64,000 nucleotides of DNA from Amphiura filiformis. Its lineage: Eukaryota; Echinodermata; Ophiuroidea; Amphilepidida; Amphiuridae. The DNA lies in assembly GCF_039555335.1 (NCBI RefSeq), contig NC_092647.1:10568313-10632312 (forward strand). The letters are read 5' to 3'. This document shows positions 12,886-24,384 of this stretch, one piece after another; within the stretch, counting starts at the first letter, position 1, and the number at the start of each line of letters is the position of its first letter. The position numbers and the translations under genes were made by a program. Under the pieces are notes generated by a model that had not been told where the DNA came from, made no database searches, and saw only the letters and a program-made list of their open reading frames with translations.

Positions 12886-13285
12886 GGGGAACGAGCCAAA
12901 AGTTCGATAGCGTCCTATAAACGAAACCCTTTTGTTATGGTGGGAGGGTATCAAAAGGTCCGGTCCGAATACGTGCGTAAAAAATAGCCAGTTAAAATAT
13001 CGGCCAAAAGTTGATATATGGGTCAAAGTTGATCTTTCAGGTTACAATTAGAGAATAAAGGCTGTTTTTAGCCGGTATTGTTCATCTATCGTCTCATATA
13101 ACACGGGCGACATCATTTTGAAAAATAACGACGACGCCCGTGTAATATGAGACGATGGATGAACTTTCTCAAGTGTTAAGAATTACCAACCTTTCAAACT
13201 TATGTTAGAGGGAGGGGTGTCAGCCTCCTAACGAAAGCACTTTCGTTTATAGGACGTCTTCGATCGGACTTTTGGTTTGTTCCCT
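12886..13285. mobile_element. Foldback MITE (GGGAACgAgCCAAAAGT ends)
   Basis: The ends are inverted repeats of about 40 bp (GAACGAGCCAAAAGTTCGAT, CGTCCTATAAACGAAA). A second inverted pair near the centre is GTCTCATATAACACGGGCG against CGCCCGTGTAATATGAGAC. Non-coding; about 400 bp. Confidence 0.7.
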
Positions 13286-14689
13286 CAAAAACCACTGATT
13301 TACGATTTTAATGAAGAAAACAATTCATTCAAGAACTTATCGTATGAAAACTATTATGTTTAAAATGTTGTAGCAGAAAAATCCACAGTTTTGTCTTGTT
13401 CTTTTTTAGAATAAAGCGTAATAATAATTATACCAGAATCACTTTAATCGGTTTCTTTCAATACCCGGGTTAAAAAATTACGCATAATTTAACTAAAACG
13501 TCTAGAGATCCTAGAGACGGATCACTCTTGCCATTTGCGAGCCTATTCAGCGTGTTTAGTTTGGTGTTGGTTGATGATATGCGCAAATAGTCCAACTCGT
13601 TTTCTCAGACGTTTTAGTTGATCGAATGTGACCTGAGCTTTCAAAGAATCAAACTGAAGTGCTTCTGGTACATGTAGCCTAGACATTACTTATAATGTAG
13701 ACAATATTACGCTAAAACTGGTTGCAAATTTTAAATGTATTTTAACCGTCTTCAAATTAGGTGCTTTTGTTTCAATCTGAGTGCAAGAACTGGGCTGCAC
13801 TTGTCCACAATCAATATATTGATCGATATCGATAGATGAATCGCTAAAACTAAAGTCTGTTATGTCAAGTCAATTCTAGAGATATAACCTACAATCCTAA
13901 CAAGTTATATCTCAATACCACCTTTAAATATTCTATAGTTAATTGTTTTAAATATTTTTTTAAATCTTAAAATATTCACAGTTTTTTGCATATACACTCA
14001 GGTGTGACATATTTTTCCGGGTTACATTTTTGTCATGCTGATACCTTACAAGTTACATTCACATAATGTATAAATTGGCTATTCGTATCTTTGGGGGGGC
14101 GTTTTATAAAGTCAGGACATACCACCGATTTAGTGTTTTCTAACCGTCTGAGAAAGGCTAGGGTAGGGAATTGGGTTTTGTTTTGTCATCTTTGGGTCCC
14201 ATAGAGATTAATTTGTCACCATATTGGCACCCGTTAGTATGAGGTCACCTATCGTAATCGCAAAGGAGATATACATTTTAATGTTGTTATAGTAGTAGTT
14301 GCAAAACATTTATATTGTAATATGTCTTCAATAAGCTTCAATAGTAGAAAGAGTTCCACCACACTTATAAAGTAAGTTTAATAAGCATATTGGTTATAGT
14401 TCAATTATCCGCTAAATACATTTATGAGTCTGATTAAGCAATAATTTACTTCCTTAACTTAGTAAAAGTACAAATCAAATATTTTCTGAAGACTTCAAAC
14501 TTAAACTTTATCCAGTGAGTACCGGTTTTGTTATTTTGCTGCATAATATACTGTATTTGTCTGGTTATACCAATGGCAAGAACATATCACCAAGTTTTTT
14601 CAATTATTTTTAACTTTTCGCATTTTATAGTATAAATCAATTCAGTAAAGTATACAGTACTCGTTCGTTCTTACTGGTTATCAAAAACT
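13286..14689. other. No gene recognised; likely 3' flank of the GIMAP gene
   Basis: AT-rich, no protein-like frame and no clear repeat structure. The AATAAAAC-like and TATAGTATAAATC sequences just below 14690 lie where the 3' UTR of the minus-strand GIMAP gene would be, but no strong polyadenylation signal can be assigned. Confidence 0.4.
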
Positions 14690-17501
14690 TTACTGATTCA
14701 TTGTAGAACTTAATGCACCGAAAGCATCACGGAACTCAAAGTAAGTTTGAAGTCTCATAAGAATCTTCAGAACATCATAGAATTTGCCAAGGTATTTTTG
14801 CCTATTTTCCTCAATCCCTTTTAGCACACCTACGAGTTGGTCGTTGGAGGTTCCTGCTGCAGCTGACAGCACGCTTTGCATCTCCCTGTAGACTAGTGAA
14901 CTGTAGAAGCTACCGCCGTTCTTTTGCACCATTGCGCTGATCCTAGAAAAGAGCTGGTTAACCTGGACCTCGTTCTCTCTACCATTTAGCCTGTTGTTGA
15001 AGCCATAGTAGCCACCGCCACTGCCGTAAGCGATGTCTCTGATGCATTGTGGTGTTGTAGAAATCCAGTCGTCTATGGTAACACCTTCGTCTTCTAACTG
15101 GTCCATGCACGTAACCAACAACATCATGTACCTATTAAGATAGATCGAAACCGGTAACATAGTCATAGTAGGTCCAATTACACATAGTGTATGTAAAAGG
15201 TATGTAAAGCTATTATAAACCCTTTGTCAGTAATGATAGCATAACAATAACATTCTTTGGTGGATGTATATTGATACGTAGCGGCAATGGAAAATATTAA
15301 ACTTCTAGTTTTTGTAGCAACCATGGTTTATCTCTCTAATCCATGGTTTCGCTCAATAAAACTCAAATCAGACAACGAATCTGAGGATGTGGAGCCGGCC
15401 ATTTTACATGAAATGCTTTAATAATTTTGATTTTTTAATTGGTGATCCGACCAATTTGGTTTTAACAAAATATTGGTCGGATCAATCTCTGCTGATCCAA
15501 GCTGTAGCCACGCGTCTGGAAGCTGTGCAAAAGTTATTAGCACTGGGGAGGATAAACTTGGGGCGGGTGGGAGCAAGAATTTAAATATAAAAGCAAGTAA
15601 AAAGGGGGGAAGGACATTTTTGGCAGATCCCGATCTGAAGCGGTGAAGGGTAAAGCGGTTTCGAGGGCTCATTTTAAATAACATTCCATATAAAGGGGCT
15701 GTGCAATAGTTATGAGCCATGCTTGCTACGACTCGGCTCTCAGTAGGCCAATTGGAAGCAAAAATTTGGCATTTGAATTGGGCATAATATTTGTACCAGG
15801 CCGGGGGCACATTTTGGCAGCAGGCCAACTAAATGGTGCAAGTAATTTTTCGCACACCGTTTGAAAATTCTACCCCCATCGGGGATCTCATAATAATTGC
15901 ACAGTCAGCCCCTCATACATCACAATTTAAGCAAATACAGGGTGGATATTATCACAAAACATTTAAACTGTGAGATTTAACGGTGCGGCGACTGACGAGG
16001 GTCAGTCTGGAGCTGGCCAGGGAGTAGTTGACATGATACATGTTTTACTAGTTTTTATTGAAATATCAAAATTTGACTTTTATTACAATACAAAGGATTA
16101 TGATTTAGCTATATTTCATTTGGCAGAACAGGATAATATTTTTTTTTAAGTATTTGTAAAAGCACACGTCTCGCTAAAATGGACATAGAACGTATGTCAA
16201 TATTTTGGATTCTTTATGCCTTTCCTATTCCTTATTGAACTCATTATAAAAAGATAATTGAATAAATATCATCATAATAATTATTGTTAAATACCGTTGA
16301 CATAATATTCAGGAGCGGATCCAGGTTTTTTGCAGGTGGACCTGCTCATGAATATTATGCAGCTCGCTTTGCTCACCCAAATTTGACGGTTAACAAACAC
16401 TTGTTAGGGGGTCCTGAATCCAAAAAATTTCATCGGGAAACTTTTTCGACCCCCCCTTTCAGATCTCAAAAATTTCATGCCCCACCCTTTTTGACATGGA
16501 AATTATGGGTCAATCCCATAGGATAGAACCCTCGAATATTTGTGGTCAATTTTTTCAGGCCCCCTAGGAGGGTCGAAACTTTTAAGGCCCCCCTCCCCAT
16601 TTTGCATCAGGCCCCGTAACAAGCTTTTGTGAACAGTTTCCTTTTCGTATATAATTAATCAAGAAATACTATTAACAAAACTAAAACGTTTCACTTACAC
16701 ACATAGCACATTAGTCACATTAATATAATTGTATATAAAGACTGCACAAAAATTAACGCAGCCTTTATAAATACACCTATTGCTTCAAAACTTTTAATTG
16801 TATTCACAATGTTTTCAGTTGTCAAAACATTGTGAATTCAAAGGTGTTTATAACCGCTGCGTTACTTTTTGTGCAGTCTTTAGAAATAGACTATTATGTT
16901 ACCTTTTTGCATCATTGCCAAACACTTGCAAAACCAAATCAATAGTTTGCCTATACTCTGCAGTTTGCCTGTCACCTCCTTTAATGACGACAAGGATGAC
17001 GTGAGGCCCGGGATAGGCAAATAGCAAGCACTTAGCCACTTCTACCATGGTCGCGTCGTTGCGCTTACTGGTATCGAACAGTCCTGGGCTGTCAATGACT
17101 CTCACATTCCGACCCAAAACTCTTCTTTGTTCGAAAGTGCATTGTTGTGTCTCGGATGAGCCATATGAACTGACTTTGAACGGACGCGTTGCCGGGTCGT
17201 ATTCAAGTATGATGTTGTCACCGGTTCTACTTTTTCCTGCTCCTGTACGACCAACTAAAACCATACGTAGGTCTGCAAAAATAAATAGAGTAAATAAATA
17301 AATAATAAATAAAATGAAATACCTATTTTGGACATTTTCTATTAAGGGCAGGGTTATGAACATTTGGACAGAATTTTTGTGGGACATTAGAGCACATGAA
17401 GAATGTCCTTCTGATATCAAATAATTTTGACATTTTATGGCAAATGAAATACACAAAGTAGTGCAACTTTATCGATAGAAATATTGTTACATACCTCCCA
17501 T
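14690..17501 (-). CDS. AIG1/GIMAP-type GTPase
   Basis: Predicted immune-associated GTPase of the AIG1/GIMAP group within the septin-like TRAFAC class; vertebrate members act on membranes in lymphocyte survival, and invertebrate expansions are linked to immunity. The GTPase exon, complement 16903-17272, has G1 GRTGAGKS, a G2-region threonine stretch, G3 DSPGLFD and the AIG1 segment LLFAYPGPHVILVVIKGGD. The last exon, complement 14690-15131, has G4-like LLVTCMDQLED, YYGFNNR and a helical C-terminus. Splicing AAAAAG/GTAACA to CTTAATAG/GTACATG restores one frame (codon split ag/g = R). Two first exons fit the phase: a 7-nt coding piece ATGGGAG/GTATGT (complement 17495-17501), giving 272 aa in total, or the exon at 18013-18106, giving 301 aa. 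Family membership is secure; the start is not. Confidence 0.85.
15132..16902. other. Intron of the GIMAP-like gene
   Basis: The 1.77-kb intron on the minus strand contains repeat debris: around 16310-16620 a segment starting AGGAGCGGATCCAGG with pyrimidine- and C-rich ends (an old interspersed repeat), and a hairpin MITE at 16738-16881. No coding frame of interest. Confidence 0.6.
16738..16881. mobile_element. Hairpin MITE in the GIMAP intron
   Basis: A 144-bp inverted repeat. AAGACTGCACAAAAATTAAC at the left is mirrored at the right (GTTACTTTTTGTGCAGTCTT), and the match runs on through GCAGC and TTATAAATACACCT. A central hairpin is CACAATGTTTT against AAAACATTGTG. It ends only about 20 bp from the splice donor at 16901-16902. 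Confidence 0.75.
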
Positions 17502-18012
17502 CCTGAAAGAGTGTGCTTTTTCCAGCGGAAAAATGAGTAAACGGACGTACTTACAGCCTGTCACACTGAAAAGAAAAATAAGTTTGATTCAGTAAGTGAT
17601 TTAAGTCTATGAATATACCATGCTCACATTTGGCGACGTTGTTGTCTCAGTTATAGTCCCCATCGTTGTCGCCATTGTATTGTCGTTATTATTGTCTTCG
17701 TCATTGTTGCAATATTGCTGTTTAGTAAAGTCTTACTTAGAGAACCTCGCACACAGCTTTTAATTAACTTTATCGTCGATACTGATTTTAATTTTAACAA
17801 CATTGAAACGTTGAACAGAAAAATTAAAACTTTGTAATGACGCAATATGAACAAGAAGTCCTAACTAAAATTTGCTATAGCTACTGGCCAAATCCTTTCA
17901 AAGAAACAAACAAAAAACAAAACAAAAAACAAACATACAAACGAAAGCAGCAACAACAACAATAGCAACAATATCAAACCACGAACTTATATCAACTTGT
18001 TATTTGACCCAC

Positions 18013-18106
18013 CTTTGATGAATATTGCACGCTCCACACCCGTTAGAGCCTGATACCACTCTGGTTGGTTATGATATTTATCAAATATGACATCATACAT
18101 GACCAT
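18013..18106 (-). other. Putative alternative first exon of the GIMAP-like gene
   Basis: On the minus strand an ATG (18104-18106) opens a 31-codon stretch rich in aromatic and charged residues (DKYHNQPEWYQALTGVERA), ending at a donor AAAG/GTGGGT. The leftover phase is one base, exactly what the GTPase exon at 17272 needs to read K-D-L-R-M-V-L-V-G. The competing first exon (ATGGGAG at 17495-17501) has the same phase. A decayed duplicate of this exon is at 6725-6840. The domain is not one I recognise. Confidence 0.4.
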
Positions 18107-19564
18107 GTCACGTCACGTCACTAGGACCTCGAACTACTATCATCCATGCATTTGGCAGTATGATAGACACAGTAGATATAGATATGAAATTAGGTGTACG
18201 GTGCAATTCGGAAACAAACCAGGAGATTGTCGTATAATCATATGAATACATGAATCCAAAACCCACCCAAGTCCATGGGAAGTGATTTTGAGAAAAAAAC
18301 CCTGTGTATCATTTTAATTCCTTCAGTTAAATTTACCTGGTCAATATGGTAAGTTGTACGTGCAAATGGGTGAGTTAAACTGTATTAGGTATGGCGATTA
18401 GCATTTCAGGGACTTCATGGGGTTCATTTTAAATTCTGGACTTGGGTGGTTTTTTGAATCATATACAAAAACAATAATGTTGGAATGAGATTACCACTAG
18501 TAAGATAATACAAAATAAAGCACACAGTTATGTATAATGTTGATAAGCATTCTGCCATGTAATATAAACCACACACTTTCCTTGATTAAACCCATTTTTT
18601 TTTTTTCAAAAGTCACTCTCCAGCAATGAATGTGTTACAAGTGGACTTTTATACATACTGGATTTCAATCAATGTGTTACAAGACTCAAATCATGGACTT
18701 GGGTTGATTCTTTCATACATGCTATTTTTCACATGCTCAATAGACACAGAGGATGAATTTGAGTTGTCCTTTCATACATATGACAGGCCTATGTATAGCA
18801 ACACTTTCCCATGCTTAACTCAATTTGGCCAAAGTATGGACTTGGGTGGCTTTTGTATTCATATATTCATATATATAAATAAATAAATAATCTAATAAAT
18901 AAACAAACAAATAAATAAACAAACCAATAAATAAATAAATAAATAAATAAATAAACAAATAAATAAACAAATAAATAAATAAACAAACAAATAAATAAAT
19001 AATTAGATAAATAAATTGCAGAATCAATTGCAGAAAGTGAAACTATTAAACTATTAGCATTCAGGAAATATTAAAATTATAAAGTTGCAGTTTCAGTGAA
19101 ATTTCATATTTTCAGTAAAGTTTTATAATTGTACATATTGCTTCATAAAAATAGGATTGATGAAGACACAAACAGGACACACACAATGCACAAGCGTATT
19201 TTGTTGTAGATTCAAGAATGGGTAGTTTTCTGGTTTGTAGTTCACAGGTTATTTAAAAATGGGTTGATATTGCTTCTCAGATTGCGGAAGCGGGGGGGGG
19301 GGGTCATATGATTTGTGTATGGCTCGGAGGGGTCATATGGGTTTCTTATCTGAAAAGGGGGTCATAAAGTTTTCCGCAGTGACTTTCTCCATGCTCCCGC
19401 TCCGCCGCCACCCCCTCCCACCCGTTGTCCAGCCAGTACTTAAACGCCAGTGTTGAAGAAGTGATGCTCGGATGAGCTACAAATATTAAACACGTAAGTT
19501 GAAATTACCCTTACTCGTAAAAGTTAGTCTTACATTTGTCTACATTAGGTCTCTTACTCTGATA
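18107..19564. other. No gene recognised
   Basis: Apart from the TAAA-type tract at 18868-19017, the stretch holds loosely repeated CTTGGGTGG-containing sequence (about 18250-18860: GACTTGGGTGG near 18440, 18690 and 18840) and AT-rich DNA. Confidence 0.4.
18868..19017. repeat. (AAAT)n/(AAAC)n tract
   Basis: A degenerate run of AAATA, AAACA and AATAAATA units, about 150 bp. The long minus-strand tyrosine/leucine/isoleucine frame across it is an artefact of the repeat. Confidence 0.85.
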
Positions 19565-19904
19565 AAGGAGTATTTCGTTATCCTAGCATCCTCTTTTTAT
19601 GACATTTTTCAGTAGACATCCACGAAAAAAGCTTATTCCCAAACTTTCAGTTGATTCCGACTTTGCGTTTGCGAGTTATGCATGATTATGTGTATTACAC
19701 TGCTCCATAGACAATACGTTGTAATTTCGTTCTGGTATCCCAGAACGAAATTCAAATTTCATGATATCTTTGCTAAACGAATTATTCTGCAAGAAATTTT
19801 TTGTACATAAACATTATGTAGCCAGAGGTTTCCAGTGATATAAAAATCTCAACTTCTTTTGAGAAAAGTGGGGGATGATGCTGTGGATCACGAAATGCCC
19901 TTTT
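19565..19904. mobile_element. MITE, copy 2 (inverted relative to 5594-5903)
   Basis: The same family as 5594-5903 in opposite orientation. It carries about 30 bp not in copy 1: a perfect hairpin at 19723-19752 (AATTTCGTTCTGG, loop TATC, CCAGAACGAAATT). Confidence 0.7.
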
Positions 19905-20130
19905 AAATGTTGTTTAAAAGTTTAACCAGCGCTGATTAACGGGTGAACTGAGAAGCCAGTTGCTAAATAAGCAAATAACTTGTTCTTAAACAATATTGTA
20001 AGCAATTGGCTGTTCAATTCACATGTTAATCAGCACTGCTTTTAAACTTTTTAACCGTGTAGTAATGGAGTTATTGGGGTGCGCAGTAACTAATCTTTCC
20101 CTCGAGATGGCAGAGAAATCATAACAAAAA

Positions 20131-20190
20131 TTGAGCCCGGGACATCCAGTTTATTAAGCGGATGCTCTTACCAATGAGCACATGGTATTA
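20131..20190 (-). repeat. tRNA-derived SINE-like fragment
   Basis: On the minus strand GCTCATTGGTAAGAGC folds as a tRNA D-arm containing an A-box-like sequence. It is followed by CATCC...GGATG as an anticodon-like arm and GTCCCGGGCTCAA as a B-box-like T-arm region. The anticodon loop is too long and the acceptor stem is missing, so this is not a functional tRNA but a SINE head or tRNA relic. Confidence 0.45.
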
Positions 20191-21940
20191 AAGCTTTTCT
20201 AGCGCATTAGAAAAATTTTGAGGACATCTCCCATTCACCCGCGTGTGGTGAATTTGCTACGTAATAATCACACACTTAAGGGTATAGGCCAATTGCACGT
20301 ATCCACTCCTTTCGAAAGCCGTATCTTGCTAAACAAATGTATTTAGGCCAAAATATCGCAATTAATATTGATTTGAATATGTTATCTTCGTATTACATGC
20401 AACAAAAAAAATAAAAAAAAAATAATAAAAACCGACACAGGTACCTGATGTAATTTCAATGTTTCGTAGTGAATGTGGATGTGGATAATGTGTTGTCATT
20501 TATACTACAGTTCATTCATAAAATATCAAACTCAATCGTTAGTATCGACCATAAGGTATAAATTTGGACACCATCCGGCCATTTTTCCTATAGGTACAAT
20601 GTACCATGCAATCTTAATAAATATTGGCCATAATGCCTCACATAATGCCTCACAACCGCCCCCCCCCCATAGGTAATGTTTGATGGTCGGATTTAACACC
20701 CACAATCCCGCGCGAAAAGCTTGGGACAGTTTGTTGATTTCACGCATCCCCACTCCCCTTATTCAAGTACAACATTAATATCATAAATATGACCATTTCT
20801 CCTAAACGCGTTGTTCGATTTTGATCATTCTTTCAGCTATGAATAGATTAATAAATTTGCCATCTATTTATATACACAGTTTTATAAACTTGTCAATCCT
20901 TTTATTTTTAATATAAAGATATATGCAAATTCACGTTATTAATATTAGGACAGTTTGTTTATTTCACGCATCCCCGCTCCCCTTATTCAATGTTGAATTT
21001 TGAAAATTAGTGGAAAGTGGTTGAGCTCAATCTATGCTCCAACATTGTTAAGGGGGGGGAGGGGGAGAGGAGTAAACAAATACATAACATGACCGATGAA
21101 ACCTATCATGTATTTTCAGCGTCATGTTCAATTCACAGGAATTTGATCTTTCAAACATCATCTGTCCCAACGATTTTCGCACAAGATTGCAGGTAAGGTG
21201 CTGGGGTAAAATGTTACCACTAAAATGAGCGCAAAGGGCGGAACTTCAATTAGCTTAAGTCTTTTGGGCGTAAATACACGCGTTTTTATTGAAAACCTTG
21301 GGGTGGTATAATCCCCTCCCCCACCACCACAACCACCACTACCTTTCGTAGTATATACAGGGGTTAAGCTGTACTGTGTATATATAACCTTAAATAGAGT
21401 TAACATGCCAAAAACGATATATCTATTTTCATCGATTTCAAACTTTATAGTTTCAAAAATATAAGTAGGGTGCCTACTGCTAGCATTAGGCTATATGGCT
21501 GATGTTGGTTGTCTTAACGCGAAAAGTTTTGAAAGGGCCAAAAGGAACCAATTTAGACATGCAAAGGATTCTGTAAAGGGTTCTGTAAAAGAACCAACTT
21601 GGGTTTCTAGCAATTTCCTGGAAGCCCTGTTACATGTAAAGCCTTAACTGTCCTGTATGTAGAACCCTTATTCTAAGAATGAACCCGTACTTGATTCACA
21701 AAGGTACTACACCAACGAAATGAATAACGTTTAATACCTTTCTGAAAATTTCCATAGACTAGACTTCAAGCTATGAAAAATGATTCAAGGTAAACAATAT
21801 GATGAACATCGTTTGCTTCTGTGCGGACTTATGCAGCCCTCTAGAGGACACACTTTATACCTATATCATTATCTGTAATGATGGCAGCATTTCTATATTG
21901 TGCTACGGTTTATATAGGATCAAAATTAACAAAAACTGAA
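20191..21940. other. No gene recognised
   Basis: AT-rich non-coding sequence. A direct repeat of about 44 bp (GACAGTTTGTTGATTTCACG and what follows) occurs at about 20725 and again at 20949. Short C-runs and a CCACCA-rich stretch are near 20660 and 21320. Confidence 0.4.
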
Positions 21941-22009
21941 ATTGCTTTTGTTTAGTCTAGTTTTGTTTTGTTTTTTGTTTTTTAATTTCAACTCTAATCA
22001 AGGCATTAA

Positions 22010-22202
22010 CGCGAACGACATGTATCTATTAGGTAGTGCTGACGGGTTGGCGCCAATTGTGATTACCTCCTGCTTGAATCACAGCATACATGGTGGAAAC
22101 AATATGTTCAGCAAGTGCATTCCAATGTCGGCAGAAGAGGAGAAATTATCTACAGTTGAAGTTGTGACTAAGTTAGATTTGGGAGCTTGTTATGAGATGT
22201 AA
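22010..22202 (+). pseudogene. Degenerate LINE reverse transcriptase fragment
   Basis: A frame of about 65 codons contains SADGLAPIVITSCLNHSI followed later by LSTVEVVTKLD. This matches the pattern of the N-terminal palm region in CR1/Jockey-type LINEs (…DGIPA.ll…it.l.N.SI…, then …SVVSKILE). The middle is degraded. There is no ATG at the head (the frame opens with TTG), so it is not a gene start. Confidence 0.35.
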
Positions 22203-22400
22203 CCATGGTAACGGAATTGAACTGGGGGACTCAAAGCATACATAATCTTCTTGATCATCTAGCTCAAGCTATATGATTTAGAAAGTAATGGCACTATACA
22301 TTCAGGATTTTATTGAATAGAACACATTTATTCACAAAAGCAGAATGTTATGAATGAATTACGTCTGAAGAGATACTATGTGTTTGTTTTAGGTAAAACC

Positions 22401-22480
22401 CTAATCAAGCTGTTTTAACTAGCGAAGTTTACTAACAACTCTAATCAAGCTGTTTTATCTAGCGAAGTTTACTAACGAAT
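22401..22480. repeat. 40-bp direct repeat, two copies
   Basis: CTAATCAAGCTGTTTTAACT and the following AGCGAAGTTTACTAAC occur twice in tandem with two differences. Confidence 0.85.
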
Positions 22481-22499
22481 ATAACTGCTACAGCAGCTA

Positions 22500-22880
22500 A
22501 GGGTTAGACGTAGATTTTTGAAAATGATATATGTTTTATTTTAATGTTAACAAAATATACTGAAATTTATTGACATAATCTAGGAACCCTATACCAGTAT
22601 CCCGATTAATGTCAAGTTGCGTACTTATAAGCCAGCATTCACAAGCAAGCTGTTTATATTATATACATAACTCAACAAGAAGCTCATTACTACCGTGTAT
22701 CTGGCGGGGCATTTGAGTAGGTCCAACCATAGCATGGCAGACGCAGAATTTTATTCTGTTGAACAGATAATAAACTTGTTTTTTTTCTTATGTGCAACAC
22801 AAAATTTGTGAATGTGTTTCTTTTGTGCATTAAGGGCGTACTACACCCATATATTGGTTTGATTGGTCTAAAAAAATATT
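22500..22880. mobile_element. Degraded copy of the 4652-5507 TIR element
   Basis: Aligned stretches include GTAGATTTTTGAAAAT, TTAATGTTAACAAA, TGACATAATCTA, and AACCATAGCATGGCAGACGC against GCCATAGCATGGCAGATGC. The right end is lost or replaced near 22830, where an AAGGGCGTACTACACCC motif of another MITE family (compare 43095-43121) begins. Confidence 0.55.
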
Positions 22881-23299
22881 TTTTCATTTATAGCTAGGCG
22901 ATATATGCACGGATCATGTGAAATAAAAAAAATTATGAAAAAAACCCGTAAAAGTGTCCTTTTTCACCTATTTGTCTTAAAGTTGATTGGTTGATAAGGA
23001 CGCTTATTTTTTTAGCTTAGCGATAGTACCAGGCGTCATAGGAAGCGCAACACGTGACGTACGAGGCTGGCGACAGGGCTGACGGCCCCATTCAAAATAC
23101 ACGGTTAGCAATTACAAGTGGAAAATTAACATACTTGCAGTGGGGTACTTTGTCGAACCCCGACGGTTTTAGAGTAAGATAATTTTGCTTTGACACCACA
23201 TAACAAATTTAGAATTGTTTGTGAAGATTTCATAATTATGTGTTAATCAATGGCGACCTCAAAATTGGCGATATCACTTCCATCACCGCCTGGATAGTA

Positions 23300-23655
23300 C
23301 GTAGTCAATCTCCATAGGGATGGGCGATACCAGCTTTTGGTACCGATTGTCGATCTAGAGCAGTCAGGGGGTGGGGCCGAATTTTTAGAAAAAAATAAAA
23401 TAAAATGAAAAAAAAAATGGCCGCGGAGCTAAGCTTGCGCGACAGGGGGTTGTCTGAGGGGGATGTTCCCCTCAGAAGTAAAAACTTGTGCAAAATGAAG
23501 ATCTAATTGAGTGGTGGACAATTTTGGCACTATAGGCTATAGTGTAAAATTTTAGTTGAAAAAGCCACAAATTTGTAAAATTAATTCCCTATAAATTGTG
23601 TTAACATAGGAAATTTGCAAATGTCGAAAGAAGAGCGAAAATGGTCATATGTTTA
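23300..23655. repeat. Interspersed repeat abutting the GPCR break (family of 41.2-42.0 kb)
   Basis: It contains GCGCGACAGGGGGTTGTCTG, the hairpin GAGGGGGATGTTCCCCTC, and GGTGGACAATTTTGGCAC...TGTAAAATTTTAGTTGAAAA. The same order of motifs is repeated several times at 41190-41960. Its edge is close to the point at which GPCR copy 1 loses homology to copy 2. Confidence 0.6.
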
Positions 23656-24327
23656 TCCACTACGCTGTCTTATTATGAGGATAAAACACCAGCTAAAAAC
23701 CCAAAACAGGCTGAAGTAATGAACGGTGTCGTTTGGTTTTTGAAATGTAAACTGTGTAGGAAAATTAGCATAAGTAGCATCCTGTGGCCACAGGATACAC
23801 CAAGTAGTAAATTTCGTGTAAATTAAAGCTGTTAATGAGTTGAATCCTACAATCCACGCACAACAGATAAGTTTAACTGTTCGTCGAGTTCCTTTCATAA
23901 GATGATGTTTGATTGGGTAACAGATTGCCAGAAACCTTTCCATCGAGACCAGAGTGACAAATGCAAATGATACACTGATAAAGTAGGCAAATAAAGTATT
24001 ACTAACAAATGCCACAACAGCATTTGTTATTCGTACCGGACTGATTTGGTAATTTGCTATCAGTGGAATACCTATGGAGATTAATGTCATCATGTCCGAA
24101 ACCGATAAATTGAGCAGATATATATACGTCGGCGTGCGAAGAGACGGTGTTCGAATAACAGTGTATATAAATAACACATTGGAGATGAGTCCATAAAGTA
24201 TAATGGAAGGCCAGATGATTTCATATACAATCCATTCCCATGGTTGAAAGATGAAGTATGTCACGATATTGTTCGCATACGATAGATCTATTATCACCGA
24301 CTCGTTTTGATTGCAGATTGATTCCAT
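23653..24327 (-). pseudogene. Rhodopsin-type GPCR, copy 1, truncated after TM5
   Basis: The ATG at 24327 opens a receptor N-terminus with a likely N-glycosylation site (NES). Helices follow: TM1 with GLISNVLFIY, TM2 with LSVSD, TM3 ending SMERFLAICYPIKHH (ERF instead of DRY), TM4 with CCAWIVG, an extracellular loop 2 cysteine (TTWCILWPQD), and TM5. The usual cysteine at the top of TM3 is absent. After ILII the frame runs into unrelated sequence (RQRSG, stop), and TM6-TM7 are missing. The downstream paralogue shares the layout. An upstream in-frame methionine at 24384 would add 19 residues. Most like peptide-type receptors, but no ligand class can be named. As it stands it cannot form a seven-helix receptor unless a distant exon supplies the rest. 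Confidence 0.75.
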
Positions 24328-24384
24328 ATTAAAATCTATGAGCAAGAAAAATTGAATTATATTTAGAGCACCGTCGTTACACAC

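Noticed and set aside
17047-17301. Plus-strand frame across the GTPase exon
   Set aside because: Antisense shadow of the GIMAP exon, which has the clear P-loop and DxPG motifs on the minus strand.
20131-20190. A functional tRNA gene on the minus strand
   Set aside because: No acceptor stem and an over-long anticodon loop; kept only as a tRNA-derived relic.
21942-22202. Secreted small protein with signal peptide
   Set aside because: The apparent start is TTG and the hydrophobic start is translation of T-rich DNA; the remainder resembles a decayed LINE reverse transcriptase.
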